Source: Pseudonocardiaceae bacterium (lineage in GTDB: Bacteria; Actinomycetota; Actinomycetes; Mycobacteriales; Pseudonocardiaceae). From it: DNA of 51,122 nucleotides. Each line of letters opens with the position of its first letter. Positions within the stretch are counted from its first letter, which is position 1. The stretch is from contig WHSY01000030.1 of NCBI GenBank assembly GCA_009379815.1, positions 1-51,122 on the forward strand, given 5' to 3'. Positions 8,748 through 16,767 of the stretch are shown here, piece after piece. Below the pieces are notes generated by a model. It was not told the origin of the DNA. It did no database searches and was given only the letters and a program-made list of their open reading frames with translations. A program made the position numbers and the translations under genes.

Positions 8748-9172
8748 CGTTCTGCTCGGAGCCGCCCCGCTTCGCGGGTCAGCTCGGTGATGTAGTGCTC
8801 GAACAGCCGGTCACGCTCGGTGCCGGACTCGGGTAGCTCCTCGATCGCCGCGCGCAGGCACATCAGCGCCACCCCCAGCCACGCCCGGGCCGTGCCGGGT
8901 TGGGCCAGGCGGGCCTCGTACAGCTCCCGGCTGGCCGGGGTCAGTTCGGCGCGGGCAACAACCCACGCGGCCTGCTCGGCGATGTCCGCGGCGACGTCGG
9001 CTGGCGGCCGGGTCGGGTCGGGGCTGTGGGCCACAGCCGACAGCAGCGCGTCTGCCGCGGCCTTGAGCCGCGCGCTCGGGTTGTCGGCGCGCCGTGCCCG
9101 GTCGGCGTGGAACGCCGCGCGGCGGCGGGCCGACCGCACCCGCCGCGGCTCACGCGGTGCTGTCGCGGCCAT
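8744..9172 (-). CDS. Hypothetical helical protein
   Basis: A 142-aa protein, strongly Ala/Arg/Glu-rich and predicted helical, with an Arg-rich N-terminus (REPRRVRSARRRAAF). ATG 9172 was chosen because GGGAGG lies 8 nt upstream; the in-frame GTG at 9181 would sit on that Shine-Dalgarno. It overlaps both neighbours by a few bases to about 20 bases. No family recognised. Confidence 0.6.
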   Translation of the reverse strand: MAATAPREPRRVRSARRRAAFHADRARRADNPSARLKAAADALLSAVAHSPDPTRPPADVAADIAEQAAWVVARAELTPASRELYEARLAQPGTARAWLGVALMCLRAAIEELPESGTERDRLFEHYITELTREAGRLRAER

Positions 9173-9671
9173 CGCTGGCACCTCCCTCCAGCTCGCGCTG
9201 CTCGGCCCGCTGTTGGCGGATGGCCTCGAGCAGCGCTAGCAGGCGCGCGGCGTCGGCTTTGTCGATGCCCAGCTCGCGGGCGGCCCGCCGCGGTCCGGCC
9301 ACCCGGCCCTGCGACTGACACAGTTGCGAGAACGCGGAGAGCAGCTCCGTGTCGCGGCCCGGTTCGCGTACGCGTTCCCGGGCCGCGCGCGTCGTCCGCA
9401 TCCGGGTGCGGACCAGCTCGGCGACGACCACCAAGACAGCCACTGCCACCAGCGCGGCGATCAGCCCGGCCAGCCCGCCCTGCCGGCCGGCCAGGCCGAG
9501 GGCGACCCCGGCCGGAACCGCGGCCACCATGTGTCCGTCCGTCGGCCAGCGGCGCCGGTGCGATGTCCGCGCCGCGGACCCGGTACCGGACACGGCGGGC
9601 GCGTCCGATTGCGCGTCCGGTTCGGTGTCCGCAGCTGCCCGCCCCATGGCCGGTCTCGTGTCCGCGCTCAT
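9150..9671 (-). CDS. Membrane-anchored protein with C-terminal HTH-like region
   Basis: A 173-aa protein. A polar N-terminus is followed by two hydrophobic stretches (about 48-62 and 66-86). The cytoplasmic C-terminus, with SQGRVAGPRRAARELGIDKADAARLLALLEAI, has helix-turn-helix spacing. A membrane-tethered DNA-binding or adaptor function is possible. ATG 9671 overlaps the preceding gene's stop as ATGA; the longer frame upstream of it is an antisense-like shadow. Function unknown. Confidence 0.6.
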   Translation of the reverse strand: MSADTRPAMGRAAADTEPDAQSDAPAVSGTGSAARTSHRRRWPTDGHMVAAVPAGVALGLAGRQGGLAGLIAALVAVAVLVVVAELVRTRMRTTRAARERVREPGRDTELLSAFSQLCQSQGRVAGPRRAARELGIDKADAARLLALLEAIRQQRAEQRELEGGASDGRDSTA

Positions 9672-10516
9672 TGCTGGCCTCCTGTCACGGCCGTGGTCTG
9701 GTGCTGCGCGGCGAGCTCTGCGCGGCGCCGCCGCTTGCGCTCTCGGTCCAGCCGCCGTCGCCGCTGCTCGGCTGACTCGCCTGCCTCGCCACGCGGGCCG
9801 CTGCCGGATCCGGTGTTCGCGGACGCGTCCGGCTTGGTGTCCGGGGTCCTGCCCGGACGGGCCGCCTGGTGCCGCGGAGGGGTGTCCGGTCGCAGCGTCC
9901 GCACGTTGTCCGTCGCCGGGACCGCGGTGCTCGGTTGGTGACCCGGACCGGGACGGGCGGGCGCCGCGGCCTCGTCCGGCCGGGCGGTCTGCGGACCTGG
10001 CGCGGTGTCGACGGCCATAGCCCAGGGCTCCGAGACGGCGTGACGGTCGCCATTCAGCAGATGCGCCAGCGCGGCGCCCATCCCGAGCACCGCCACCGGT
10101 AGACACGCCACCAGCGTTGTGATCTGCCACGGTGCCGAGTCGACCTCGGACGCCACCAGCAGGTGGTAGGCGATTTGACCCAGCGCCCCCAACAGGAGCG
10201 CTCCGATCGCTGACCGCTTTGCGAACTGGCGCGCCCGGGCCGGGGTGCCCGCAGCCAGCCACGCCCGCAGCGCGTAGGCGGCGTAGGCCTCCATCCCGAT
10301 CGGCAACGTGATCGCCGTGTTGATCGTGAAGCCGTTGGCGATGCCGGGCAGGGGGTGCACCACGCCGAATCCGGCCAGCCCACCGAGTCCGACCCAGCCC
10401 GACCAGATGGCCACGCCGGCCGGCGCCGCCAGCAGCCACACCGGCCACGCCCTGACCCGCGGCTGGGCGCCACCCGAGTCGCCGCCTTGTCCGGGGATGT
10501 TCAGTTCGGCGCTCAC
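9668..10516 (-). CDS. SpdB/DUF2637-like four-helix membrane protein
   Basis: A 282-aa protein. Four hydrophobic segments fall within residues about 20-160 (starting WPVWLLAAPAGVAIWSGWVG), with a Met/Glu/Tyr-containing segment PIGMEAYAAYALRAW. A long Pro/Ala/Arg-rich polar tail ends in a very basic stretch (RRRRLDRERKRRRRAEL). Membrane proteins of this layout are common in actinobacterial AICEs beside the TraB-type pump and are called Spd or DUF2637 proteins. GTG 10516 overlaps the previous stop (GTGA) and has GGGGGAG close upstream. Confidence 0.65.
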   Translation of the reverse strand: MSAELNIPGQGGDSGGAQPRVRAWPVWLLAAPAGVAIWSGWVGLGGLAGFGVVHPLPGIANGFTINTAITLPIGMEAYAAYALRAWLAAGTPARARQFAKRSAIGALLLGALGQIAYHLLVASEVDSAPWQITTLVACLPVAVLGMGAALAHLLNGDRHAVSEPWAMAVDTAPGPQTARPDEAAAPARPGPGHQPSTAVPATDNVRTLRPDTPPRHQAARPGRTPDTKPDASANTGSGSGPRGEAGESAEQRRRRLDRERKRRRRAELAAQHQTTAVTGGQQ

Positions 10517-10707
10517 GGCACTCCCCCGTCGGGCTCGGGCTCGGCGGGCTGGTAGCCGTCCGGCCCGACGACAGGGCACAGCGGCTCCCCGTCGGGATGG
10601 GAATGGGATGGCCGTGGCCCCCAGCTGGGATTCCACGAGGTCGGCGGGCGACGGACAACGGCTTCGCCGCATACCGGGCAGACGAGACTCCGGTCGAGTA
10701 GAGGCAT
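10513..10707 (-). CDS. Small zinc-ribbon-like protein
   Basis: A 64-aa protein beginning MPLLDRSLVCPVCGEAVVRR. One CPVCG pair and a later Cys (PLCPVVG) suggest a small, perhaps incomplete, zinc ribbon. Pro/Gly-rich C-terminus. The stop overlaps the next gene start. ATG 10707 was chosen over an upstream start 20 codons away because the product begins naturally just before the Cys motif; the ribosome-binding site is weak. Confidence 0.5.
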   Translation of the reverse strand: MPLLDRSLVCPVCGEAVVRRPPTSWNPSWGPRPSHSHPDGEPLCPVVGPDGYQPAEPEPDGGVP

Positions 10708-10782
10708 GGTGGGCTCGCTCTCGGTCGAGGAACGGCACGGGGCCGGGCATCGAGGTAGGCGCGGCACAGCGCAATGGCGCGC

Positions 10783-11292
10783 TCACCGCCGGGACAGCGG
10801 GTCGAGTCGCTGCCCGCGAGCGACGGCGATTACGGCGTCGGCGACCGCGGCGGCGCCGTCGGCGTCGTGCGTGGCGTAGATGGTGATCACTGGGCCGCTG
10901 TGTGCAGCGCCCGAGATGAGCGCCCACCCGGATCGGTGCACGATCGTGATCGACAGACCGGCTGCGCAGTCTCGGGCCAAAGTGACCTGCAGCCCGTCAC
11001 GCGTGGCTGGCACGCCCCGCGCGGTCAGGGCGGCCGCGAGCTCGTCGAGCAGCGCGGCGGCCTGCTCCCCGGTCTGCGGGGCCGTGTCCCGATAGCGGGG
11101 ATGGGCCACCATCACGCAGGCCTGGGGCAGGTGCGTGACACCGCCCCATTCCGATGGCGCGACGCCGTGACGGTCGCCGGCGGCGTACAGGTCGGCCAGC
11201 AGCGCGGCCGCCTGATCCAGGACGGGCTCGGTGTACAGACCGGCCAGGCCGGCGGCGGCCTGCTCGACTTCGCGGCGTTCAGCGCCGGACAT
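10783..11292 (-). CDS. Hypothetical protein of the conjugation module
   Basis: A 169-aa alpha/beta-looking protein beginning MSGAERREVEQAAAGLAGLY. ATG 11292 is well supported by AGAGGAG 7 nt upstream; the frame is open further but reads as shadow. The C-terminal half alternates hydrophobic strands with helices (GPVITIYATHDADGAAAVADAVIAVAR). No family recognised. Confidence 0.6.
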   Translation of the reverse strand: MSGAERREVEQAAAGLAGLYTEPVLDQAAALLADLYAAGDRHGVAPSEWGGVTHLPQACVMVAHPRYRDTAPQTGEQAAALLDELAAALTARGVPATRDGLQVTLARDCAAGLSITIVHRSGWALISGAAHSGPVITIYATHDADGAAAVADAVIAVARGQRLDPLSRR

Positions 11293-11375
11293 GGGAGTGC
11301 TCCTCTCGCGGGATACCGGGTGCCGGCGGGATGGGTTGGCGGCTTCGCGCCGAGCACCCGGAGTGCGGTGGCGGG

Positions 11376-11927
11376 TCAGGTTCCTGGCAGGGCGGGTTGC
11401 GGCTCGTCGAGCACCGGCCAGGATTGGGCGTTGCATCCGCCCTGGTAGGCGGCGCGCAGCGCACCCAGCAACTGATCGGGGTGCAGCTCCACCCTTGGTC
11501 GGGCGGTGTCGGTGTCGTAGGTGCAGAACTGGGCGCCCGTGTCGGCCAAGGCTGTGCGAGCACGGTCCAGTTGGTGCTGGGCTCGGTGGTAAACCGGCAA
11601 CCAGCCGCGGAAGGCCTCCAGGTCGGCCATTGCCGCCCACAACGCGTCATCGACCCCACCGTCGGTGGGCTCGGTGTCGGGCCCGAGACGCCAGGCGCAC
11701 ACCACGCCGCCCTCGTCGTCCCAGTCCAGTTCGAAGCCGAGGCTCTCGGCGCGTTCGGCCAGGAAGGCCCGGAAGTCGTCGTAGACCGTGTCGAGCTCGT
11801 GCACGCGGGCGTGCCCCAGCAGGAGCTCTCCGGACAGCCGAGCCATCACCTCATGGCGGGTTCGTGGCATGGTCGCTCGGGCAGCCACCGAGGTCAGTGC
11901 CGCCCGGGACGCGCCAGTTGTGGTCAT
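11376..11927 (-). CDS. Hypothetical protein of the conjugation module
   Basis: A 183-aa acidic protein beginning MTTTGASRAALTSVAARAT. The start overlaps the previous stop (ATGA), with AGGAG 8 nt upstream. No conserved motif recognised; predicted mostly helical with Trp/Asp-rich patches (DWDDEGGVVCAWRLGPD). Conserved operon position suggests an accessory element role only. Confidence 0.6.
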   Translation of the reverse strand: MTTTGASRAALTSVAARATMPRTRHEVMARLSGELLLGHARVHELDTVYDDFRAFLAERAESLGFELDWDDEGGVVCAWRLGPDTEPTDGGVDDALWAAMADLEAFRGWLPVYHRAQHQLDRARTALADTGAQFCTYDTDTARPRVELHPDQLLGALRAAYQGGCNAQSWPVLDEPQPALPGT

Positions 11928-12334
11928 GTCCTGGTCTCCTCTCGGACGTGACTGGTCAGACATCCCGTTAGGGCGACGGGCCGGTGCCCGGTCATCCACC
12001 CCTCCACCACGGCGGCGGTGGCCTGCAGCGCCCCCAGCACGGCGGGGTGAGCGCCGATGTGGGGGTCGGTGAAGTCGATTTCGTGCCCGGCGAGGACCTC
12101 CGTGAAGATCACCGCGTCGAGCAGCTCGCCGAAGACCCGATCGGTCAGGCGCAGCCCAGTGGGCTCGTGGGTGATCTGCCAGCCGTCCCGCAGCACCGGA
12201 CGGCCCTGCTCGTCGCAGCTGCAGCACGGTGTGATCACCAGACCGGGGCAGACGGAACGTTCGCCGGGTACGCCGATCTCGATCGGGTGCGCGGGATCCG
12301 TGGGACTGCTCAGCCGGATCCGGGTTTCGGGCAT
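11924..12334 (-). CDS. Hypothetical protein with clustered cysteines
   Basis: A 136-aa protein beginning MPETRIRLSSPTDPAHPIE. CPGLVITPCCSCDE contains four Cys within 11 residues and could bind metal. ATG 12334 is preceded by GAGAGGA. Family unknown. Overlaps the next gene by 4 nt. Confidence 0.6.
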   Translation of the reverse strand: MPETRIRLSSPTDPAHPIEIGVPGERSVCPGLVITPCCSCDEQGRPVLRDGWQITHEPTGLRLTDRVFGELLDAVIFTEVLAGHEIDFTDPHIGAHPAVLGALQATAAVVEGWMTGHRPVALTGCLTSHVREETRT

Positions 12335-12420
12335 CGTGGCGTCCTCTCTCGCAGTAGTGGTGGGCTCCCCGGGACGGCGGGCGCGTCTCGGTGGCGGCCT
12401 CGTGCCGCCCCGGGGGCCGA

Positions 12421-12600
12421 TCAGGAGGTCAGGTCGCGGTCAGCGCGGCGCGGCACCTGGCGAGACAAGCTCGGCGCCGCGAGAGTGGTGGTGGAGAATG
12501 GTGGGGCTCCTGTCGCGGGAGTGGCCTGCTGCTGGTGGGCCGGCCCGGGGCGGTGGGTGCTTGGCGGCTTCGGCTGCCCCGGGTCCACCTGCGGCCTCAC
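12421..12600 (-). CDS. Small proline-rich protein (59 aa)
   Basis: This short frame fills an otherwise empty stretch of about 260 bp. GTG 12600 overlaps the stop of the preceding gene as GTGA, the same coupling used throughout this operon. The product begins VRPQVDPGQPKPPSTHRPGP and is Pro/Thr/Gln-rich, with a basic end. No homologue recognised. It may be a chance frame, since high-GC frames are often open; the coupling is the main support. Confidence 0.35.
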   Translation of the reverse strand: MRPQVDPGQPKPPSTHRPGPAHQQQATPATGAPPFSTTTLAAPSLSRQVPRRADRDLTS

Positions 12601-12977
12601 CGCAGCACTCCGGCCACATCAGCGACTGCGGTCATGTCCCGCTCGTCATGCGGTCGGCGGGACGAGCACTGCCTGTGGTGACTCCAGAACCGCGCCCGGC
12701 GGATGGCCTCGTCGAGCAGGCCGATCCCGAAGCCCGACAGCAGCCCCAGCGCCACGTAGAACGCCGGCCCGTTCAGCACCAGCGCCACCGGAACGACGAG
12801 CACCGCCACCGCAAGCCAGCGAGCCGGCCACCCCGACGACGTCGCGCCGACCGCCCTCCCCCGGCTCCGGCACCCAGCCGGCCGGAACGGGACTTGGCTA
12901 GCCGGCGACTGCACCCGGAGGTGATCCCCAGCAACGACGGGCATCCCGTTCTTGATTACGTAGAGACGCTCGGTCAT
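12597..12977 (-). CDS. Small membrane protein
   Basis: A 126-aa protein beginning MTERLYVIKNGMPVVAG. A polar N-terminal domain is followed by two adjacent hydrophobic segments (about 52-66 and 68-86), then a basic tail. The start overlaps the preceding stop as TGATG. Resembles small membrane proteins in Spd-like positions of AICEs; function unknown. Confidence 0.6.
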   Translation of the reverse strand: MTERLYVIKNGMPVVAGDHLRVQSPASQVPFRPAGCRSRGRAVGATSSGWPARWLAVAVLVVPVALVLNGPAFYVALGLLSGFGIGLLDEAIRRARFWSHHRQCSSRRPHDERDMTAVADVAGVLR

Positions 12978-13288
12978 CAGGCCGCCGCTCCCAACGCCTC
13001 CGCCGGGACCGCGGGGGCACGGTCGAGCTGAGCCTGGGCGCGACGGCGCCACGTCGTTGCGGTGCGTCGGGCAGCCTCCTGCGCCGCCAGCGCGGCGCGC
13101 CAGTGCACCCGGATCCGGGCGTGCTCGAACAGCACCGCCCACCACGCCGCCTCCAACTCCGCCAGTTCGGCCAGTTGAGAGGACCGATGGTGCGTCGACG
13201 GCAGTCGCATCAGGCGTGCCCGCTCGACGTGAAGCTCGTCCAATGCGGCGTCGACCTGCTCGTTCACCGGAGTCTGGTTGCTTGTCAT
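12977..13288 (-). CDS. Hypothetical helical protein
   Basis: A 103-aa, Ala/Arg/Glu-rich, helical protein beginning MTSNQTPVNEQVDAALDEL. ATG 13288 overlaps the stop of the excisionase-like gene (ATGA), so the two are coupled. The frame runs further upstream but is an Arg/Gly-rich shadow there. No family recognised. Confidence 0.6.
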   Translation of the reverse strand: MTSNQTPVNEQVDAALDELHVERARLMRLPSTHHRSSQLAELAELEAAWWAVLFEHARIRVHWRAALAAQEAARRTATTWRRRAQAQLDRAPAVPAEALGAAA

Positions 13289-13545
13289 GGCAGCGCCACC
13301 CCCGCCGGCACGAAGCCCGACGCGTCGACGACGGTGCGGTCGGCGACCGCCTCCTCGGCCATGGCCTCGACGGCCCTCGCCGGGACGATCAGGCGACCGC
13401 GGATGCGCACCGCCGGGAACTCCCCCGCGCTGATCGCCCGGTACACGGTCATCGACGACATGCCGAGCATCCGTGCGACCTGGGCAACGCTGTAGAAGCG
13501 CGGCGCCTCGCCACCGGGCGGGGCCACGGACCTGAGTGGGCTCAC
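13285..13545 (-). CDS. xis: Excisionase/MerR-type helix-turn-helix protein
   Basis: An 86-aa protein with an excisionase-type winged helix: FYSVAQVARMLGMSSMTVYRA, followed by a wing with GEFPAVRIRGRLIVPARAVEAM. Such proteins bend att DNA and direct the integrase towards excision, or act as small regulators. GTG 13545 has GGAGG 5 nt upstream. It is the first gene of the long minus-strand operon, not beside an integrase, so a regulatory role is also possible. Confidence 0.8.
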   Translation of the reverse strand: MSPLRSVAPPGGEAPRFYSVAQVARMLGMSSMTVYRAISAGEFPAVRIRGRLIVPARAVEAMAEEAVADRTVVDASGFVPAGVALP

Positions 13546-13579
13546 TACTACCTCCGATCAACGACGGCAACTTAACCCT

Positions 13580-13610
13580 CATAGTGCACATAGTGTTGCT
13601 AGTAAGTCAA
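13580..13610 (-). promoter_or_regulatory. Promoter of the transfer operon with repeated CATAGTG motif
   Basis: On the minus strand, TTGACT (13610-13605) and CACTAT (13586-13581) are separated by 18 nt, a good sigma70-like arrangement upstream of the excisionase-like gene. The plus strand carries a direct repeat CATAGTG (13580-13586 and 13589-13595) around the -10 region, a plausible operator for the divergent GntR repressor at 13690. Inferred from sequence only. Confidence 0.5.
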
Positions 13611-13689
13611 GGACGCGACTGTGCACGGCGGTCACCGCTGTGATGGACTTGGTGTGACAGGTGCACGAAGCCGCCGACGGGAGGCCCGG

Positions 13690-14064
13690 GTGACCGCCTC
13701 GACCAGGGGGCCGAAGTACCGGCAGATCGCCAACGACCTCCGGGCCAAGATCGCTGACGGGACCTACCCCGTTGGCGAGGCGCTGCCGTCAACCTCGCAG
13801 CTCATGGCCACCTACGGCGTCTCGGTCACCGTCGCGCGCGCCGCGGTCAAGGAACTGCAGAACGAGGGCATCGCCGAGGGCCAGCCCGGCAAGGCCGTCT
13901 ACGTTCAGCGCGAGCCCACGCCGGTCGAACCCAGCACCGAGTACCGCGAGATCACGCAACAGATCGAGGCCCTGCGCGAGGCCCTCGACGAGGCCGTTCA
14001 GCAGCTCGACCAGCGTCTGACGGAGCTCGAGCAGACCGCTCGACCTCCTGGCCGATCGCGTTGA
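13690..14064 (+). CDS. GntR-family repressor of the transfer operon
   Basis: A 124-aa protein. The winged helix spans about residues 8-75 (KYRQIANDLRAKIADGTYPVGE and following). A C-terminal coiled coil with heptad Leu/Glu pattern (about 80-115) probably dimerises it. It lacks a ligand domain, as in short KorA/TraR-like plasmid repressors. GTG 13690 was chosen because GGGAGG lies 5 nt upstream; the frame is open to GTG 13621. It is divergent from the transfer operon, and such proteins keep transfer genes silent. Confidence 0.8.
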   Translation: MTASTRGPKYRQIANDLRAKIADGTYPVGEALPSTSQLMATYGVSVTVARAAVKELQNEGIAEGQPGKAVYVQREPTPVEPSTEYREITQQIEALREALDEAVQQLDQRLTELEQTARPPGRSR

Positions 14065-14158
14065 TCCTGCCCTCGGCCTCGCCAGCCCACCGCCGTACCT
14101 CCGCGGTGAGCTCGTCCAGCTGCTCGAGCACCTCCCGGCGCTCACCTGGTGTCAGCAT
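13952..14158 (-). CDS. Small charged protein, antisense-overlapping the GntR gene
   Basis: A 68-aa frame starting at ATG 14158 with GGGAGG 5 nt upstream: MLTPGERREVLEQLDELTAEV and on. The first 45 residues form a convincing amphipathic helix; the Pro/Arg-rich tail lies over the 3' end of the GntR gene on the opposite strand (113-bp overlap). Upstream in the same frame is a Cys-x3-Cys...Cys-x2-Cys stretch that could be a broken zinc-finger protein. Real expression is uncertain. Confidence 0.35.
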   Translation of the reverse strand: MLTPGERREVLEQLDELTAEVRRWAGEAEGRINAIGQEVERSARAPSDAGRAAERPRRGPRAGPRSVA

Positions 14159-14229
14159 CCCGACCTCCCACTGGCCTCGCTCGTGACGGCACGAGCATCG
14201 CCAGCAGACCTGCGTCCTGACCAACAACG

Positions 14230-14650
14230 GCGAGCTGTACAACTTCGTGCTGTGGCAACGCACTCGACAGCGGCCGATCCGGGCGTGTTGGCGGGTAGCC
14301 ACCCCAGCGAGCATCCGTTCCGGCACCACCTGCGAGAGCAGGTCATCGGCGGCGAAGTGCGCATACGAGTCCAGCGCCACCTCGTGCCCGCCGGTGCTGC
14401 GGCCTCGCGGGCGGCTCACCGGCACCCTGCCGACCCCCGAGGGTCACCGACCCGTGCCCGGTGCCGTGCCGGACCGCGGTCCGGTTCGGGTCGTGCTTGC
14501 ACTTCGGCCCGGCCACCTCGGTGATCTTGGCCTCGAACATCGCCTGCATCACCGCCAACCCGGTGGCCACGCTCATCGCCAGCAGCCCTCCCGGGCCGCC
14601 CCGACGATGTCGGTCAGCGCGAGCCGAACCTCCTCCGGCAACTCGCCTGC
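14230..14650 (-). pseudogene. IS256-family (mutator) transposase fragment, frameshifted
   Basis: Three consecutive blocks in different frames read as one IS256-type N-terminal half. They are ELPEEVRLALTDIVGAAREG; then SVATGLAVMQAMFEAKITEV with AVRHGTGHGSVTLGG; then RSTGGHEVALDSYAHFAADD with VPERMLAGVATRQHARIG. The first join is a 1-nt frameshift near 14575-14585 and the second is near 14430. The DDE catalytic region is missing and similarity stops near 14275, so it is a truncated, dead copy. It interrupts the probable recombinase remnant to its right at about 14645. Confidence 0.75.
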
Positions 14651-14976
14651 AGCCGGGGGGCCTCGGCGATCCGACCGGCGACCGGGCGGGTCATCCACAC
14701 CTCGAGACTGGGATAGGTGGCCAGCAGTTGCTGGGTGCCTCGTCGGCGCAGGTACTTCGCCTGACTCCGGCAGGGCAGCTCGGCCACGAACGCATCGTGC
14801 TCGACAAGCAGCCGCCCAGGATCGAGCTTCCCGCCGCCCGCCACCTCGACACCAGGGAAGCCCGCCGAAGCGCCCGCTGGGATAGCGGTGAGCATGTCGC
14901 CTCGATCCGGGGCCCGGGCCGCGCGGTGCTCCGCCGCCAGCGTCGTCGCGGACGGATGCACATAGCCGTGCGCCAT
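14645..14976 (-). pseudogene. Probable tyrosine-recombinase N-terminal fragment
   Basis: An open minus-strand stretch contains FVAELPCRSQAKYLRRRGTQ and TYPSLEVWMTRPVAGRIAEA, which resembles the N-terminal region of large actinobacterial site-specific recombinases. It is cut off at about 14645, exactly where the IS256 fragment begins, with no catalytic domain. Identification rests on remembered family resemblance and is tentative; the truncation is clear. Confidence 0.4.
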
Positions 14977-15071
14977 GGATCAAGGACGCCGACACCATTC
15001 TGGCCAAAAGCGAATCGTCAAACTACTTCACGCACGCGACACGAGATTCGGAACGGCGTGTCCGGCGAGGG

Positions 15072-15278
15072 TCAGGAAGATGGTCCTGGAGCGCTCTTGG
15101 TGATGATCTCGATCGCCTGCGTTGGGCAGGCCCACGCCGCTTGTTGGATAGCGTCCTCATCATCGCGTGGCTCGCCCGTGATACTCTGCCCACCCTCATT
15201 CAATCTGAAGGTGTTCGGAGCGATATCGACGCAGCGCCCGAATCCGAAACACCGATCGTGGTCGACGTGAACCCTCAA
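15072..15278 (-). CDS. P450-type ferredoxin, [3Fe-4S] or [4Fe-4S]
   Basis: A 68-aa ferredoxin with VDHDRCFGFGRCVDIAPNTF and a distal ACPTQAI. The pattern Cys-x2-Phe-x2-Cys...Cys-Pro matches single-cluster ferredoxins that serve bacterial P450s, in which one ligand position is variable (here Phe). It is the last gene of the operon and probably passes electrons to the P450 at 21664-22848, as CreF does for CreJ in the C. glutamicum cre system. No ferredoxin reductase is in the window. The start is probably TTG 15278, since no ATG/GTG lies near; the frame continues upstream into the ALDH gene but reads as shadow there. Confidence 0.8.
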   Translation of the reverse strand: MRVHVDHDRCFGFGRCVDIAPNTFRLNEGGQSITGEPRDDEDAIQQAAWACPTQAIEIITKSAPGPSS

Positions 15279-15294
15279 TTGTGACTCTGTTTCG

Positions 15295-16767
15295 TTAGGC
15301 GTTGATGGAGATATATTTGCTGAATGTGAACTCCTCAAGGCCCTCCGGTCCTCCCTCCAGGCCGATCCCGCTCTGCTTAACGCCGCCCTGCGGGAAGTGG
15401 ACTCCGGAGGGAGCGGCCCGGTTGACGACAACGATTCCGGTCTCGAGATCCTCGCTGACCCGTAGGGCCTTGCGCAGGCTCTCGGTGAACACGTAGACGG
15501 CCAGACCGTAGTCGGTCCTATTGGCTGACTCGACGGCCTCGTCGATGTTCGAGATCGGCTCAATCGGCGCGACGGGTCCGAAGGTCTCCTCGGTGACCAG
15601 CCGCGTGTCCGGCGGGACGTCTCGCAGAACCGTCGGTGGATAGAACGAACCACCTGAGAGATCCTCTCTGGCAAGTGGTAGACCACCGCATACTAGGGTG
15701 GCGCCGGCGGAGACCGCGTCGTCCACGGCCGACTGGATCCGTGACGCCGCTCCAGGTTGCACCAGCGGTCCAACGTCAGTCGTCGGTTCCAATCCCGGTC
15801 CGACGACCTGGTTCCGCATGGCTGCCGAAAAGAGCCGGGTGAACTCGTCTAGTACGGATTCGTGCACGAGCAGCCGGTTCGCGCAGACACAGGTCTGACC
15901 GCCGTTGCGCAGCTTCGCCACTAGCGCGGCGTCGACGGCGGCCTCCAGATCAGCGTCCTCGAACACCAAGAACGGGTTGTTTCCGCCGAGTTCGAGGCTG
16001 ACGCGGGTTAGGTTGCGGGCGCTGGCCTCCATGAGCTGCTTACCCGTACCGATTGAGCCGGTGAAGGAGATCTTCCGAACCCTCGGGTCACCGGAGAGCA
16101 CGTCACCGACGTGATCCGGCGGATTTGCGGTCACAATATTTAGCACGCCGTCGGGGAGCCCTGCTCGCTCGGCCACATATCCGAGCCGGAGGGCGGACAA
16201 GGGTGCGAGCTCGCTCGGCTTGAGAATAACGGTGCAGCCGGCTGCCAGCGCCGCGAACACCTTCCGCGCGGCCAGCAGCAGAGGGTAGTTCCAGGGTGTT
16301 ATCGCACCTACGACTCCCAGCGGCTGACGTACAAGGTGCATCCAGGTCTTTGCGTCCGAGCCGCCAAGCGCCGTACGCCCATAGATACGACGTGCCTCTT
16401 CCGCGTACCAAAGACCAAACTCGGCTGCGTACTCAACTTCGGCTCGCGACTCGCGGAGCGGCTTGCCCACCTCGAGGGTGATCAGCCGTGCGAGCTCGTC
16501 CTGCTCCTGAAGCAGGGCGTCGTGCACCTTCCGCAACAGCCGGGCGCGGGCGTCGGGGGCGGTCCGCTTCCATGCGACGAACGCCTCCTCAGCGGCGTCG
16601 ATGGCGGCAATTACGTCGGCAGCGGCAGCGTTCGGGCAAGAACCGACGACCTGCGACGTAGCGGGGTCCAGTATCTCGAAGCGTTCAGGGGTATCGACCC
16701 GCCGATTGCCGATCCTCAGGAGCTCACGGATTTCGGCATACTCGGTTGCGATCGTCGTATCGGTCAT
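15295..16767 (-). CDS. NAD(P)-dependent aldehyde dehydrogenase (succinate-semialdehyde-DH-like)
   Basis: A 490-aa, full-length ALDH. The catalytic Glu lies in VSLELGGNNPF (about residue 257) and the nucleophile Cys in NGGQTCVCANR (about 293). The double-Cys CVC context is typical of the GabD/SSADH branch, which also includes aromatic aldehyde dehydrogenases. In context it would oxidise the aldehyde made from a P450-derived alcohol to the acid, corresponding to CreC. The start overlaps the acyl-CoA synthetase stop (ATGA), with an AGG-containing site upstream. Confidence 0.88.
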   Translation of the reverse strand: MTDTTIATEYAEIRELLRIGNRRVDTPERFEILDPATSQVVGSCPNAAAADVIAAIDAAEEAFVAWKRTAPDARARLLRKVHDALLQEQDELARLITLEVGKPLRESRAEVEYAAEFGLWYAEEARRIYGRTALGGSDAKTWMHLVRQPLGVVGAITPWNYPLLLAARKVFAALAAGCTVILKPSELAPLSALRLGYVAERAGLPDGVLNIVTANPPDHVGDVLSGDPRVRKISFTGSIGTGKQLMEASARNLTRVSLELGGNNPFLVFEDADLEAAVDAALVAKLRNGGQTCVCANRLLVHESVLDEFTRLFSAAMRNQVVGPGLEPTTDVGPLVQPGAASRIQSAVDDAVSAGATLVCGGLPLAREDLSGGSFYPPTVLRDVPPDTRLVTEETFGPVAPIEPISNIDEAVESANRTDYGLAVYVFTESLRKALRVSEDLETGIVVVNRAAPSGVHFPQGGVKQSGIGLEGGPEGLEEFTFSKYISINA

